From contig NZ_LGDV01000085.1 of NCBI RefSeq assembly GCF_001280015.1, positions 186,001 through 250,000 on the forward strand: 64,000 nt of DNA, in the 5' to 3' direction. Below the pieces are notes generated by a model. That model had not been told where the DNA came from. It was given only the letters and a program-made list of their open reading frames with translations, and searched no databases. Origin of the DNA: Streptomyces sp. MMG1121 (GTDB lineage Bacteria > Actinomycetota > Actinomycetes > Streptomycetales > Streptomycetaceae). The position numbers and the translations under genes were made by a program. Shown here one piece after another: positions 40,792 through 49,975 of this stretch. Every line of letters begins with the position of its first letter. Positions within the stretch are counted from its first letter, which is position 1.

Positions 40792-42489
40792 CTACAGCGA
40801 TGCGAGGGTGTCGGCCAGGTCCGCGAGGCCGAGTGAGCCCAGGGTGAGGGCCTTCGTGTGCCAGGTTCGCAGGTCGAAGTCGGCACCGAGTCGGCGTCGG
40901 GAGGCTTCGCGGCCCTGGAGCCAGGCGCGCTCGCCCAGCTTGTAGCCGATGGCCTGTCCGGGCCAGCCGAGGTAGCGGTCGATCTCGCTGGTGCGGCGGG
41001 CGGTGTCGCTGCCGTGGTGGGCGGCCATGAAGGCGGTGGCGAGGTCCGGGGTCCAGCGTTCGCCCGGGTGGAAGCCGGAGTCGGCGGGGATGGCCAGCTC
41101 CAGGTGCATACCGATGTCGACGATCACGCGGATGATCCGGAGCATCTGTTTGTCCAGGTAGCCGAGGCGGCGAGCGGGGTCCGTGAGGAATCCCAGCTCG
41201 TCCATCAGACGCTCGGCGTACAGGGCCCAGCCCTCCTTGTCGGCGCTGACGGCGCCGAGGCTGATCTGGTACCGGCTCAGCCGGTCCACGGCGGCGGTCC
41301 AGCGCGCGGTCTGCAAGTGGTGCCCCGGCACGCCCTCGTGGTACCAGGTGCTGACGATCTCCCAGGTGGGGAAGGTGTGTTGGCCGAGCGTGGGCAGGTT
41401 GGTGTAGCCGGGGCGGCTGAAGTCGAGGCTGGGGCCGGTGTAGTAGGGGGCGCCCGAGCTGCCCGGGGGCGCGATGCGCGTCTCGACGCGGCGGATCGGG
41501 CCGGAGATGTCGAAGTGGGTGCCGTCGAGGGCGTCGATCGCCTCGTCCATGATCTGCTGGAGCCAGGCGCGGATGTTCTCCTCGCCCGTGATGGCGTGGC
41601 CGTGCCGGTTGAGATGGTCCATGGTCTCGCGGACGGTGGCGCCCGGCAGGATACGCCCGGCCTCGGTTCCCATCTCGGCGTATGTGCGGTGGAACTCCTC
41701 CCAGGCCCAGGTGTAGGCCTCGGCCGGGTCCAGGGCGGCTCCGGTGGACCCGCGTGCCGCGCGCAGATAGCGTTCGCTGCCGACGGCGTCCGGGGTGCCG
41801 TCCGCGGCGGGCAGGTAGCCGGCCCGCAGCCAGTCGCGGAAGGCGGCCGCAGCGGTCGTCGCCCGGTCGGCGGCGGCGTCCAGCTCGGGCCTGAGGCGCT
41901 CCGGCGCACCGGCCACGAACGTGGCGAACCAGCTCGCTCCGCCGCCGTCCTGGCCGGTCCAGGCGGCGAGTTGCCCGCTGACGGCGTGCACCTGGCGGGG
42001 CGCGCACAGCAGCCCGCGGGTGATGCCCTCGGCCAGGGTCGCGCGGTAGCCGTCGAGGGCGGCGGGCAGATTGCGCAGCCGCCCCGCCACGGCCGCCCAG
42101 TCCTCGTCGGTGTCGGTGGGCATCAGGGTGAAGATGGAACGCACCCTGTGCAGGGGCGAGTTGACGTTGCGCAGTTGGCGGAACTGGTCGCCCGCCTCGT
42201 GCTGGGCGAGTTCGGCGGTCAGCCGTTCCCGCAGGAGCCGGGCGCAGTTGCGCTCGGTGTCCTCGAACACCGTGCCGTGCTTCTCGGCGTACCGCTCGCA
42301 GGCGTCGAGGGCGGAGAGTGTGCGCCGGGCCACGTCGGCGAGTGCCTCGAAGCCCTCCGGGGACAGATCCGGCTGCCGGTCGTCCTCGGGGTGCAGGCCG
42401 AGCCGGGTCGAGATCATGGGGTCGAGGGCGGCGACCCGCGCGACGTGGTCGTCGGCGATACGGCGCGGAGTGCTCGGTTCGTCGGTCAT
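40792..42489 (-). CDS. DUF885-family putative metallo-carboxypeptidase
   Basis: 565 residues. The metal signature is WYHEGVPGHHLQ (about residues 382-393), i.e. the HExxxxHH arrangement of DUF885, with further conserved GYTNLPTLGQHTFPTWEI upstream and EGWALYAERLMDELGFL downstream (the 'EGWA.Y.E' second-shell motif). No signal peptide, so cytoplasmic. Family members behave as peptidases. It follows an M55 D-aminopeptidase gene by 64 bp on the same strand, supporting a peptide-degrading operon. Confidence 0.88.
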   Translation of the reverse strand: MTDEPSTPRRIADDHVARVAALDPMISTRLGLHPEDDRQPDLSPEGFEALADVARRTLSALDACERYAEKHGTVFEDTERNCARLLRERLTAELAQHEAGDQFRQLRNVNSPLHRVRSIFTLMPTDTDEDWAAVAGRLRNLPAALDGYRATLAEGITRGLLCAPRQVHAVSGQLAAWTGQDGGGASWFATFVAGAPERLRPELDAAADRATTAAAAFRDWLRAGYLPAADGTPDAVGSERYLRAARGSTGAALDPAEAYTWAWEEFHRTYAEMGTEAGRILPGATVRETMDHLNRHGHAITGEENIRAWLQQIMDEAIDALDGTHFDISGPIRRVETRIAPPGSSGAPYYTGPSLDFSRPGYTNLPTLGQHTFPTWEIVSTWYHEGVPGHHLQTARWTAAVDRLSRYQISLGAVSADKEGWALYAERLMDELGFLTDPARRLGYLDKQMLRIIRVIVDIGMHLELAIPADSGFHPGERWTPDLATAFMAAHHGSDTARRTSEIDRYLGWPGQAIGYKLGERAWLQGREASRRRLGADFDLRTWHTKALTLGSLGLADLADTLASL

Positions 42490-42553
42490 GCCTCATGCTG
42501 GCCTACCGTCATGGACCGTGTCAGCAGGGCGTGTTCCGATTCGGCCGGGGCGC

Positions 42554-43384
42554 TCAGCAGTACGGCGGCTGGTTGGTCAGGGAGGCCGCCACCCGCATCC
42601 ATATGTAGAACTGCCGGTAGAGGCTGGGCAGTGTGCCCTGTGCCTGGACGGTCCGGCTGTCCGTCGAGGTGACGCCCGGGATTCCGGGCAGGAGGGCGGC
42701 CACCGAGGCCGACTGCCAGCGGACCGTGAGAGTGGCCGGGTCGGCCGGGGGCGCGAGGGCGGGCCGGGGGGCGCGGAGGGCGGCGGCGACCGCCTCCTCG
42801 ATGGCCGTGCGCGCCTCCTCGGCGGGGCGCAGCTCGGCCGCGAAGCGGCCCCGGGCGTACTTCACGGGCACGGTGGTGACTGCGGCGTCCCACTCGGCCG
42901 TCTCCGCGCAGGCGCGGTCGTCGCCGGTGAGGACCACCAGGGGAACGCCGATGGCCGCCGCGGTGGCGTGGGCGAGCCCGATCTCGCCGACCGGGCGGCC
43001 GTCCAGCCACATGTCCTCGATCTCGTGGCCCATAAAGCTGTGGCTGAGCACTCCGAGCGCGCCGGCCCGGGAGTGGTAGCCGACGCAGACCATGGCGTCG
43101 TGCTCGGGCGTGAGGCCTTCGAGCATGCCCATCTGCTTGGGCTTGCCACGGATGAGGCGGGCCGCGGGGTCCAGGTCCTCGGGCAGGAGGTTGCGCATGG
43201 GGCCGTGCGCGTCGTTGACGAGGATGTCGGTGGCACCGGACGCGACGGCGCCCCGGACGGCGGCGTTGACGTCCTGGGCCATCATCCGCCGTCCACGTTC
43301 GTAGTCACGGCCGCCGGGCTGGACGTCGTCGGCGTCCACGAGGCCGGTGATGCCTTCCATGTCCACGCTCAGGTAGATCCGCAC
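42554..43384 (-). CDS. M55-family D-aminopeptidase (DppA-like)
   Basis: 276 residues from GTG 43384, with a GAGGAG site upstream; the longer frame overlaps the next gene. N-terminal VRIYLSVDMEGITGL carries the zinc ligands Asp 8 and Glu 10; further ligands/catalytic residues lie in ILVNDAHGPMRNLL (His) and VCVGYHSRAG (His), followed by SFMGHEIEDMWLDGRPVGE. DppA releases N-terminal D-amino acids from short peptides, e.g. cell-wall peptides. Probably operonic with the DUF885 gene and the upstream esterase. Confidence 0.92.
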   Translation of the reverse strand: MRIYLSVDMEGITGLVDADDVQPGGRDYERGRRMMAQDVNAAVRGAVASGATDILVNDAHGPMRNLLPEDLDPAARLIRGKPKQMGMLEGLTPEHDAMVCVGYHSRAGALGVLSHSFMGHEIEDMWLDGRPVGEIGLAHATAAAIGVPLVVLTGDDRACAETAEWDAAVTTVPVKYARGRFAAELRPAEEARTAIEEAVAAALRAPRPALAPPADPATLTVRWQSASVAALLPGIPGVTSTDSRTVQAQGTLPSLYRQFYIWMRVAASLTNQPPYC

Positions 43385-43406
43385 CGTGCGTGCTCCTCGC
43401 TCTTGA

Positions 43407-44444
43407 TCAGTTCTCGCTGTGTCCGGTCCCGAGGATGCGCCTGAGCCAGCGGGTGCGGGCGTCGCGGGCGTCCCGGCTGAGGGCCGCCTGCGGGGCGAAG
43501 GTGTCGAAGCCGTGGAAGGCACCGGGCCACACGTGTAGTTCGGCCTGGCCGCCGGCCTGCCACAGGGCGTTCGCGTAGGCGACGTCCTCGTCCCGGAAGG
43601 TCTCGGCCGAACCGACCTCGATGTAGGCCGGAGGGAGCCGCGAGAGATCGGTGGCGCGGGCGGGCGCCGCGTAGGGCGGCAGGTCCGCGGCGCCGTACCG
43701 GTCGCCCAACAGGGCTTGCCACGCGGTCGCGTTGGAGGTGCGGTCCCAGAGGTCGACGCCTGCCATCTGGCGGCTGGAGAAGGTGTCGTCGCGGTCGTCG
43801 AGCATGGGGCAGATGAGCAGTTGCCCGACCGGGGCCGGCCCGCCGCGGTCACGGGTGAGCAGGGCGAGTGCCGCGGCGAGTCCGGCGCCGGCGCTCTTGC
43901 CGCCGACGATGACACGGCCGGCGTCGATGCCCAGCGCCGCCGCGTTCTCGACCGCCCAGACGAGTCCGGCGTAGCAGTCCTCCAGCGGTCCGGGGTACCG
44001 CGTCCGGGGCGCCAACCGGTACTCGACGGAGATGACGGCCAGCTCCAGCGGGTCAGCCCAGGCGCGGAGCAGCTGCGGCAGTACGGACCGGGCGTTGCCC
44101 ATGATCATGCCGCCGCCGTGCATGTAGTACAGCAGCGGCAGCGGTCCGGCGACCCCGGCGGGCCGGGCGCTCACGAGCGTGACGTCCGGACTGCCCGGCC
44201 CTCCCGGCACCCGCAGCTCCGCCACCTCGAAGCGACCGCCGGCCCGTAGCGCCTCCACGGTCGGCCTGGGCCGGGCCGCGGCGTCCCGCTCCTGCCGGGC
44301 GGTCAGGTTCTCCGGGGTGAACGGCTCCCTCACCGCGTCCCCCAGAGCCTCCAGCGCCACGCTCAGCTCGGGGTCGAAGGGGGGCGCGTCCGAGGCCGCC
44401 GGGACAGCGCCGGGCTCCGGCCCGGACGCAGACGCGAGATCCAT
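43407..44444 (-). CDS. alpha/beta hydrolase, hormone-sensitive lipase-like esterase
   Basis: 345 residues from ATG 44444 (a TTG at 44456 is a weaker alternative). Oxyanion HGGG in YYMHGGGMIMGNA (about residue 106), nucleophile Ser in VGGKSAGAGLAAAL (GKSAG, about 183), Asp in EVGSAETFRDEDV (about 280) and His in WPGAFHGFDTF (about 310): the complete HSL/family IV triad. No signal peptide. Begins the likely operon with the M55 peptidase, whose start is 22 bp after its stop. Confidence 0.9.
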   Translation of the reverse strand: MDLASASGPEPGAVPAASDAPPFDPELSVALEALGDAVREPFTPENLTARQERDAAARPRPTVEALRAGGRFEVAELRVPGGPGSPDVTLVSARPAGVAGPLPLLYYMHGGGMIMGNARSVLPQLLRAWADPLELAVISVEYRLAPRTRYPGPLEDCYAGLVWAVENAAALGIDAGRVIVGGKSAGAGLAAALALLTRDRGGPAPVGQLLICPMLDDRDDTFSSRQMAGVDLWDRTSNATAWQALLGDRYGAADLPPYAAPARATDLSRLPPAYIEVGSAETFRDEDVAYANALWQAGGQAELHVWPGAFHGFDTFAPQAALSRDARDARTRWLRRILGTGHSEN

Positions 44445-44601
44445 GCCCGCAGTCAATCACCCGCCCGGACCGGCCACGGCACCTGGGCCCCGCAAAGCGA
44501 TCTTGATTCGTGTTACGACCCTGTGACACCAAGCGGACCGTTCGATGATCGTGACCTGTCAGGCTCTGTCTTGCCTGTCCACTTTTCTGGGGGATTCAGC
44601 C

Positions 44602-45513
44602 ATGACTACACGAACCCGCACCACCGCAGCAGCCATCGCCGTGGCCGCGGCCGTCACCGGCACCGCGCTGCTGGGTCTCTCCGGCACCGCCTCGGCGGCC
44701 GCCACCAGCGCCTCGCACGGGACCCTGACCGTCAGCAACGGCACCAAGTACGTGCTGATCGGCGGGCACCGGGTGAATTTCGGCGTGACCGTCCGTGACC
44801 TCGCCTGGTCCCCGAACGGCGCGAAGGCCGCCTTCATCGACGGCTCCGGAAACCTGGACATCGCCAACCCGGACGGCAGCCACCGTGTCGTCGTCGCCAA
44901 GAACCCGGGCAACCAGAACTGGTCGCACCCCACCTGGCAGGTGACCGCGAAGGACTCCCAGACCGGCATCCCGGCCAAGGACAATCTCATCTTCGCGGCC
45001 CGCGACAAGGGCGTCTCCCGCCTGAAGTACATCTCCGACAAGGCCGTCCACGGCACCCCGAAGACGCTGTCCCTGAACGGCGACCCGGGCCCGGGCGGGG
45101 CGATCCCGCAGACCGGCAACGTGTGGCCCAACGTGGGCGGCCACTACGGCAGTTCGGTCTACGCCAACGTCGACACCGGTGCCGTGTACATCCGTGACGA
45201 CTACACGCGCCAGCAGGGCGGCAAGCTCACCCAGGGCTCCGAGCCCGCGCTGTCCCCGAACGACGAGGAAGTCGTCTTCGTGCGCTCGGTCGCCGGCCAC
45301 GACCACGTCCTCGTCGAGGACTTCATGCACGGCAACCGCGTCAAGGACCTCACGCCGCACGCGACCACCGACTACACCGAGCCGGCCTGGTCCCCCGACG
45401 GCAAGACCCTCGCGGTGCGCACCCCGTCCGGCACGGTGACCCTGCCGGCGAACGGCACCGGCCACCCCACCAAGGTCACGTCGACGGTGGGCCTGGCGGC
45501 GTACCGCCCCTGA
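44602..45513 (+). CDS. secreted TolB/WD40-like beta-propeller protein
   Basis: 303 residues from ATG 44602, GGGGGA upstream. Signal peptide MTTRTRTTAAAIAVAAAVTG with cleavage near SAA-AT (about 33). The mature part has propeller repeats of PD40 type: VRDLAWSPNGAKAAFIDGSG, GSEPALSPNDEEVVFVRSVA and YTEPAWSPDGKTLAVRTPSG. A signal peptide but no anchor means it is released or wall-associated. No enzymatic motif; probably binding or scaffolding. Isolated transcription unit. Confidence 0.82.
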   Translation: MTTRTRTTAAAIAVAAAVTGTALLGLSGTASAAATSASHGTLTVSNGTKYVLIGGHRVNFGVTVRDLAWSPNGAKAAFIDGSGNLDIANPDGSHRVVVAKNPGNQNWSHPTWQVTAKDSQTGIPAKDNLIFAARDKGVSRLKYISDKAVHGTPKTLSLNGDPGPGGAIPQTGNVWPNVGGHYGSSVYANVDTGAVYIRDDYTRQQGGKLTQGSEPALSPNDEEVVFVRSVAGHDHVLVEDFMHGNRVKDLTPHATTDYTEPAWSPDGKTLAVRTPSGTVTLPANGTGHPTKVTSTVGLAAYRP

Positions 45514-45561
45514 CGTCGGCCGACCGGGCGGGCCGGGCGGGTCCGGGTCGCGGAGTGCGGG

Positions 45562-46125
45562 TCACTTCGCGGTCCGGGCCAGCTCGGCCCGCAGTTCGTC
45601 CAGGTGGGCGTCGGCGGTGTCGTGCGGCAGGAACTCCACGACGTCCAGGAACCGGAACAGCACCTGGCTGCTCGTGACGGCGTACTCGAACTCCGCGAAG
45701 CCCACCACCGCGCCCATCGCGCCCCGGACGGCACCGCGCACCACGTGCACGGTCATCTCGTCCGGTTCGGCCGCGGACAGCCCGCGCCGGGCGTTGGGCC
45801 GGGCCAGATACGGGCACACCATCGAGGCGTACAGCATGCACGCACGGTGCCCCGGGCCTTCGAGGGTCGGCGCGAGGTTGCGGTACGGCCGATCGGCGGC
45901 CAGCGCGTCGGCGATCGCCGCGCTCTCCGCAGCCCCCACCACACGCCACACCGGTCCCTGCGGCATGGGCCGGTTGCACACCGAACACAACCGACCCCGC
46001 GCGCACTCGGCGCTGCGGTCGTAGTCGGTCAGGGCGAACCGCGGCTCGTCGTTCTCCCACGGGGTGATCGCCGGAACGGGATATCCGCGCACGTCCCGGG
46101 GGCGCGCCTCGACCCCCGCCGGCAT
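45562..46125 (-). CDS. hypothetical protein with a Cys/His cluster
   Basis: 187 residues if started at ATG 46125; an in-frame GTG at 46146 would add 7. It contains CSVCNRPMP (about residue 45), a conserved-looking RNLAPTLEGPGHRACMLYAS and CPYLARPNARRG. The CxxC plus H/C pattern suggests a structural zinc site. The C-terminal half (VVGFAEFEYAVTSSQVLFRF) is a predicted alpha/beta region. No known family recognised. No operon partner; the next gene is a minus-strand FUSC exporter ending 73 bp upstream of this start. Confidence 0.7.
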   Translation of the reverse strand: MPAGVEARPRDVRGYPVPAITPWENDEPRFALTDYDRSAECARGRLCSVCNRPMPQGPVWRVVGAAESAAIADALAADRPYRNLAPTLEGPGHRACMLYASMVCPYLARPNARRGLSAAEPDEMTVHVVRGAVRGAMGAVVGFAEFEYAVTSSQVLFRFLDVVEFLPHDTADAHLDELRAELARTAK

Positions 46126-46197
46126 GGGGACACTCTCAAATCGCACACGCCATGCCTATCAGGCTCCGCTCCGCGGCACCAGCAAGAGCCGCACTCG

Positions 46198-48399
46198 TCA
46201 CGGCCCGGACGCGCCTTGTGCGGGCGTGTCGGCGCTGCCGCGTGCGATCCGGGCGAGGTCCGTCATCAGCGACTCCAGCCACGAGACGGCGGCGTAGTAC
46301 AGGCGTGGCGCGCCGGGCGGCTCGACGGTGAACCCCGCAAGGGCCGGGTCGATCGGCGGCAGCGGTCCGGTCGGGGTGTCGCCCGCGGGATCGAGCGCCG
46401 CCGAGACGAGCAGCATCCGGGCGGCGACCCGGTCCCCGAGCCCGCCGGCGGACTCGGCCGCCGCGGGCCCCAGCACGGCGAGCGGCGGCTCCAGCAGGCG
46501 TTCGGACCCCCACAGGGTGTGGTGGCCGGCCATCAGCGTCGCCTGCCAGTCCATGTGGCGTGGCGCGGCACCCCGGGCCGGGCCGCCGAAGGGCGTCGGC
46601 TCGCTCTGGAACTGCGCGTACGCGGACTCGGCGAGGACGACCGCGTGTTGCAGCGACCGGTGTCCGGGCGCCTGCGGTGGCGGCCCTCCGATACCGGGGC
46701 CCGCCACCGAGGCGCCGGTCGCCACGACGATCTCGGCCGCCCTGCGCAGGAGTTCGGCCGCGGCGTACCGCATCTCGTCATGGGCCCCGCGGGGCCAGGC
46801 CAGCAGACCGAAGACGGCGCCGATCGCGCTGCCGATCAGCACGTCCAGCACCCTGACTTCCGCCAACCGCCATGAAGAAGGCTCCAGTTGGGCGAAGACC
46901 AGGGCCACCAGCACGGTGAACAGTCCCTGCGCCCAGCCGACACCCTTGACCGGTCCGACGGTGAAGGCGAACAGCATCCACACCGGGAGGAGGACGGCGT
47001 AGACCGCGGTGTCACCCTCGACCAGCACCAGTGCCGCGGCGGTGACGAGGGCGCCGGCCAGCGTGCCCACGAGCGCCACACGGATGGTGCTCCAGGTCTC
47101 GCCCATCGTGGTCCGGGTGAGACTGAGCGTCGCCAGCATGGCCCAGAATCCGTGCGGCAGCGTGTCCACCCCGGCCACCAGCCGGGCCGCGGTCAGCGCC
47201 AGCGCGATCCGGACCGCGTTCTGGAAGAACACCGACCTGCGCCCGGCGTGGCCGCGCACCCGGTGCCACCACAGGACGGGTGCCCGGCTCGTGGCGTACC
47301 AGAAGCGGCCCTGGACGATCTCCACGGAGGCGTGCCGGCCGTGTGCGGCAAGGTCGGCGGCCCCGCCCATGGCGAGGGCGGCGTCGGCGATCTCCAGCAC
47401 GGCCGCGTGCCGGCGCAGCACGGCGGGCGCGAACTGCGGTGTGCGGGCTCCGGGGACGGGCGCGGATGCCGTAGGGGGCGCCGGGCCGGCGGAGACGGCC
47501 GACAGGTGGGCGCGTGCCGCGACCAGGTCCTCGTACGGGGCCACCGGCGACGGCCCGGTGCTCAGGCACATCTCGGTCGCCGTGGCCAGCCGTGCCGTCG
47601 CGTGCAGTACGGCGGTGACCTCGGGTCCGAGGTGTCCGCCCGGCGGGGCGGGCAGTTGGGCGAGGCGGCTGAGGAGGGTCCGGGCGGCGAGGCCGGTGTG
47701 CGCGAGGGCACGGTCGCGCATCCCCGGCCCGGCCGGGCGTTCCGCCTCCGGCACGGTCTGGGACCGCAGCCTGCGGCCGGTCTCCTGGGCCGCCCGGGCG
47801 TCCGCGTCGGTCAGGGCGTGGGGCGGTGCGGCGAGGAGGGTCGCGCAGTGCGCGGCCATACCTGCCGCGCGGGCGGCCCGCTCCTGGTACGGCGGCGGGC
47901 TTGGCTCGGGGAAGAGCAGCGCCTCGGCGGCCACGAGCAGCACCAGTCCGGTGGTCGTCCCGGCCAGACGCTCGCCGATCGTGCCGGGGGCGTAGGGCGG
48001 GAAGGACGGGAGGATGTAGAGGAGTTGCAGGCCCGGTGCCGCTCCCGCCAGGCGCGGGCCGCCCACGGCGGCGAAGGCCAGCAGGAAGCCGACCACCAGC
48101 ATGCCGACGACGGCGCTCCAGGTCCGCACGGACAGCCAGGTGCCGACGACGACGAGCAGCCAGCACACCGGGAGCAGGCGCAGTTCCAGCGCGGCGCGCT
48201 GGCGCCCGGTGCCGGGGGTCCTGGCGATGCCGCCCAGGGACACGGTGGTGAACAGGGCGTAGGTGGCCGCGGTCGGGCGGTCGAGGCCGTAGCGGAAGAG
48301 GTAGAAACCGGCCGCGGCGACCAGCGTCACGCGCACCGCCCGTCGGCCCGAGGCAGCGTAGTCCGCCGCGATCCGACGGACGGGGACACGAGGACCCAC
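46198..48399 (-). CDS. FUSC/aromatic acid exporter family membrane protein
   Basis: 733 residues from GTG 48399. Two sets of about five to six helices, one near the N-terminus (FYLFRYGLDRPTAATYALFT to about 175) and one at about 400-545 (NAVRIALALTAARLVAGVDT, FWAMLATLSLTRTTMGETWS), separated and followed by helical cytoplasmic regions. This is the duplicated FUSC/ArAE layout; the 'FW..L.........G.T' pattern of the second half is its hallmark. Likely effluxes aromatic or organic acids. It begins 74 bp after pxpC on the same strand, so it may be the fourth gene of that operon. Confidence 0.85.
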   Translation of the reverse strand: MGPRVPVRRIAADYAASGRRAVRVTLVAAAGFYLFRYGLDRPTAATYALFTTVSLGGIARTPGTGRQRAALELRLLPVCWLLVVVGTWLSVRTWSAVVGMLVVGFLLAFAAVGGPRLAGAAPGLQLLYILPSFPPYAPGTIGERLAGTTTGLVLLVAAEALLFPEPSPPPYQERAARAAGMAAHCATLLAAPPHALTDADARAAQETGRRLRSQTVPEAERPAGPGMRDRALAHTGLAARTLLSRLAQLPAPPGGHLGPEVTAVLHATARLATATEMCLSTGPSPVAPYEDLVAARAHLSAVSAGPAPPTASAPVPGARTPQFAPAVLRRHAAVLEIADAALAMGGAADLAAHGRHASVEIVQGRFWYATSRAPVLWWHRVRGHAGRRSVFFQNAVRIALALTAARLVAGVDTLPHGFWAMLATLSLTRTTMGETWSTIRVALVGTLAGALVTAAALVLVEGDTAVYAVLLPVWMLFAFTVGPVKGVGWAQGLFTVLVALVFAQLEPSSWRLAEVRVLDVLIGSAIGAVFGLLAWPRGAHDEMRYAAAELLRRAAEIVVATGASVAGPGIGGPPPQAPGHRSLQHAVVLAESAYAQFQSEPTPFGGPARGAAPRHMDWQATLMAGHHTLWGSERLLEPPLAVLGPAAAESAGGLGDRVAARMLLVSAALDPAGDTPTGPLPPIDPALAGFTVEPPGAPRLYYAAVSWLESLMTDLARIARGSADTPAQGASGP

Positions 48400-48473
48400 G
48401 GTTACAGCATCGCCCCGTGCCGGGCGCCCGGCACGTCGCGGCCGGGGCCCAGCAGGAGGCGCGGTCGGGTGGG

Positions 48474-49331
48474 TCAGCCCGGGGTGAAGCGGACCGGCGT
48501 CCCCGCCGCGGCCTGGGCGGCCGCCGCCAGGGCGGTCTCCGCGACGACGCCGATCACCGGGTAGCCGCCCGTGGTCGGGTGGTCGTGCAGGAACACCACC
48601 GGGCGTCCGTCGGGGGGCACCTGCACCGCGCCGAGCACCATGCCCTCGCTGGGCAGCTCGCCGCCCGGCACGCGCTCCAGCGGCGGCCCTTCGGTGCGCA
48701 GGCCGATGCGGTTGCTGTGCTGCGACACACGGTACGTCGCCGAGGTGAGGGTGCGCAGTGCCGCCGGGGTGAACCAGTCGGTGCGGGGGCCGAGCCGCAC
48801 CGGCAGGGTCAGTTCGGGGGGCGGTGCGGGCCAGGGGGCGAGGTCGGCAGGCACCTCCGGGGAACCCGGTACGCCCAGCGGCAGGACGTCCCCCGCGCGC
48901 AGCGGTGCCGGGCCCAGTCCGGAGAGCAGGTCCGTGGAGCGGCTTCCCAGGACGGGCTCGACGGCGATGCCGCCGGCGACGGCGACGTACGCCCGTACGC
49001 CCGCCGTCACACCGCCCGCGTCCAGGACGGCACCGGCGGGCACGCGTACGGGCGCTCCCCAGGCCGCGGGGCGCCCGTCGACCGTCACCGGGCAGGGCGC
49101 GCCGCCGACCACGACGGTCACGGTGTGGTCGGGGCGCAGGGCGCAGCCGGTCAGGGTGGCCTCCAGGACGGCGGCGCCGGGGGCGTTGCCCAGCAGCCGG
49201 TTGGCCAGGGCCATGGCGGGGGCGTCGAGGGCGCCGGAGCGGGGGACGCCCAGGTGGGCGTGACCGCGCCGGCCGAGGTCCTGGACCGTGGTGAGGGCGC
49301 CGGGTCGTACGACGGTGAGCCTGACGGTCAC
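48474..49331 (-). CDS. pxpC: 5-oxoprolinase subunit C (biotin-dependent carboxyltransferase-fold)
   Basis: 285 residues from GTG 49331, overlapping pxpB by 4 nt. Typical N-terminus LTVVRPGALTTVQDLGRRGH and VPRSGALDAPAMALANRLLG, then YVAVAGGI, RSTDLLSGLG, YRVSQHSNRIGLR and LPSEGMVLGAVQVPPDGRPV: the KipA/allophanate-hydrolase-subunit-2 family signature. With PxpA and PxpB it forms the ATP-dependent prokaryotic 5-oxoprolinase that opens pyroglutamate to glutamate. Confidence 0.92.
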   Translation of the reverse strand: MTVRLTVVRPGALTTVQDLGRRGHAHLGVPRSGALDAPAMALANRLLGNAPGAAVLEATLTGCALRPDHTVTVVVGGAPCPVTVDGRPAAWGAPVRVPAGAVLDAGGVTAGVRAYVAVAGGIAVEPVLGSRSTDLLSGLGPAPLRAGDVLPLGVPGSPEVPADLAPWPAPPPELTLPVRLGPRTDWFTPAALRTLTSATYRVSQHSNRIGLRTEGPPLERVPGGELPSEGMVLGAVQVPPDGRPVVFLHDHPTTGGYPVIGVVAETALAAAAQAAAGTPVRFTPG

Positions 49332-49975
49332 GACGCACCGCTCTCGGCCACGAACCGTACGCGCGTGCCCGGGGTGAGCAGCGCCGGTTCGTCGCGGGTG
49401 AGGTCCCACAGCGGGGCCGGGTCCGCCATCGTGCCGATCAGCTGCCAGCCGCCGGGGGTGGCGCGCGGGTACACCGCGCTGTAGGGACCGGCGAGGGCCA
49501 CGGCACCGGCCGGCACCCGGGTGCGGGGCGTGTCGCGGCGCGGCAGGTGCAGCCGGGCCGGCAGGCCGGTGAGGTAGCCGAAGCCGGGGGCGAATCCGCA
49601 GAAGGCGACGCGGTAGGTGTACGAGGCGTGCAGGGCGCCGACCTCGTCGCTGCCGACCTGCCACAGGGCGGCCACCTGGGCCAGGTCGGGGCCGTCGTAC
49701 CGTACCGGGATCTCCACGACTCCCCCGTCGTCGGCGGGGCGGGCCGGTATGTCCCAGCCGGCCATCCGGCGGGCCAGCTGCTCGGGCTGCGGGACCCCGT
49801 CCAGGAGTACGGTCCGCGCCCCGGGCACGATCTCCTCGACCGGCGGCAGGGTGCCCGCGGCGCGCCGCCGCAGCAGTTCGGCGTGGAAGGCCCCGGTGTG
49901 CTCGGCGTCCGGCAGTTCGACGAGCAGTGCGTGCCGCCCGGCGGGGCGCACCGAGAGGGGCCGGCCGGCGGTCAT
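49328..49975 (-). CDS. pxpB: 5-oxoprolinase subunit B
   Basis: 215 residues from ATG 49975, overlapping pxpA by 4 nt (ATGA); the extended frame to 50068 is not needed. KipI/AHS1 features: RPAGRHALLVELPD, VVEIPVRYDGPDLAQVA, CGFAPGFGYLTGLP (the conserved 'F.PGFpYL' motif, with CGF) and AGAVALAGPYSAVYPRATPG, GGWQLIG. Functions with PxpA/PxpC. Confidence 0.92.
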   Translation of the reverse strand: MTAGRPLSVRPAGRHALLVELPDAEHTGAFHAELLRRRAAGTLPPVEEIVPGARTVLLDGVPQPEQLARRMAGWDIPARPADDGGVVEIPVRYDGPDLAQVAALWQVGSDEVGALHASYTYRVAFCGFAPGFGYLTGLPARLHLPRRDTPRTRVPAGAVALAGPYSAVYPRATPGGWQLIGTMADPAPLWDLTRDEPALLTPGTRVRFVAESGAS

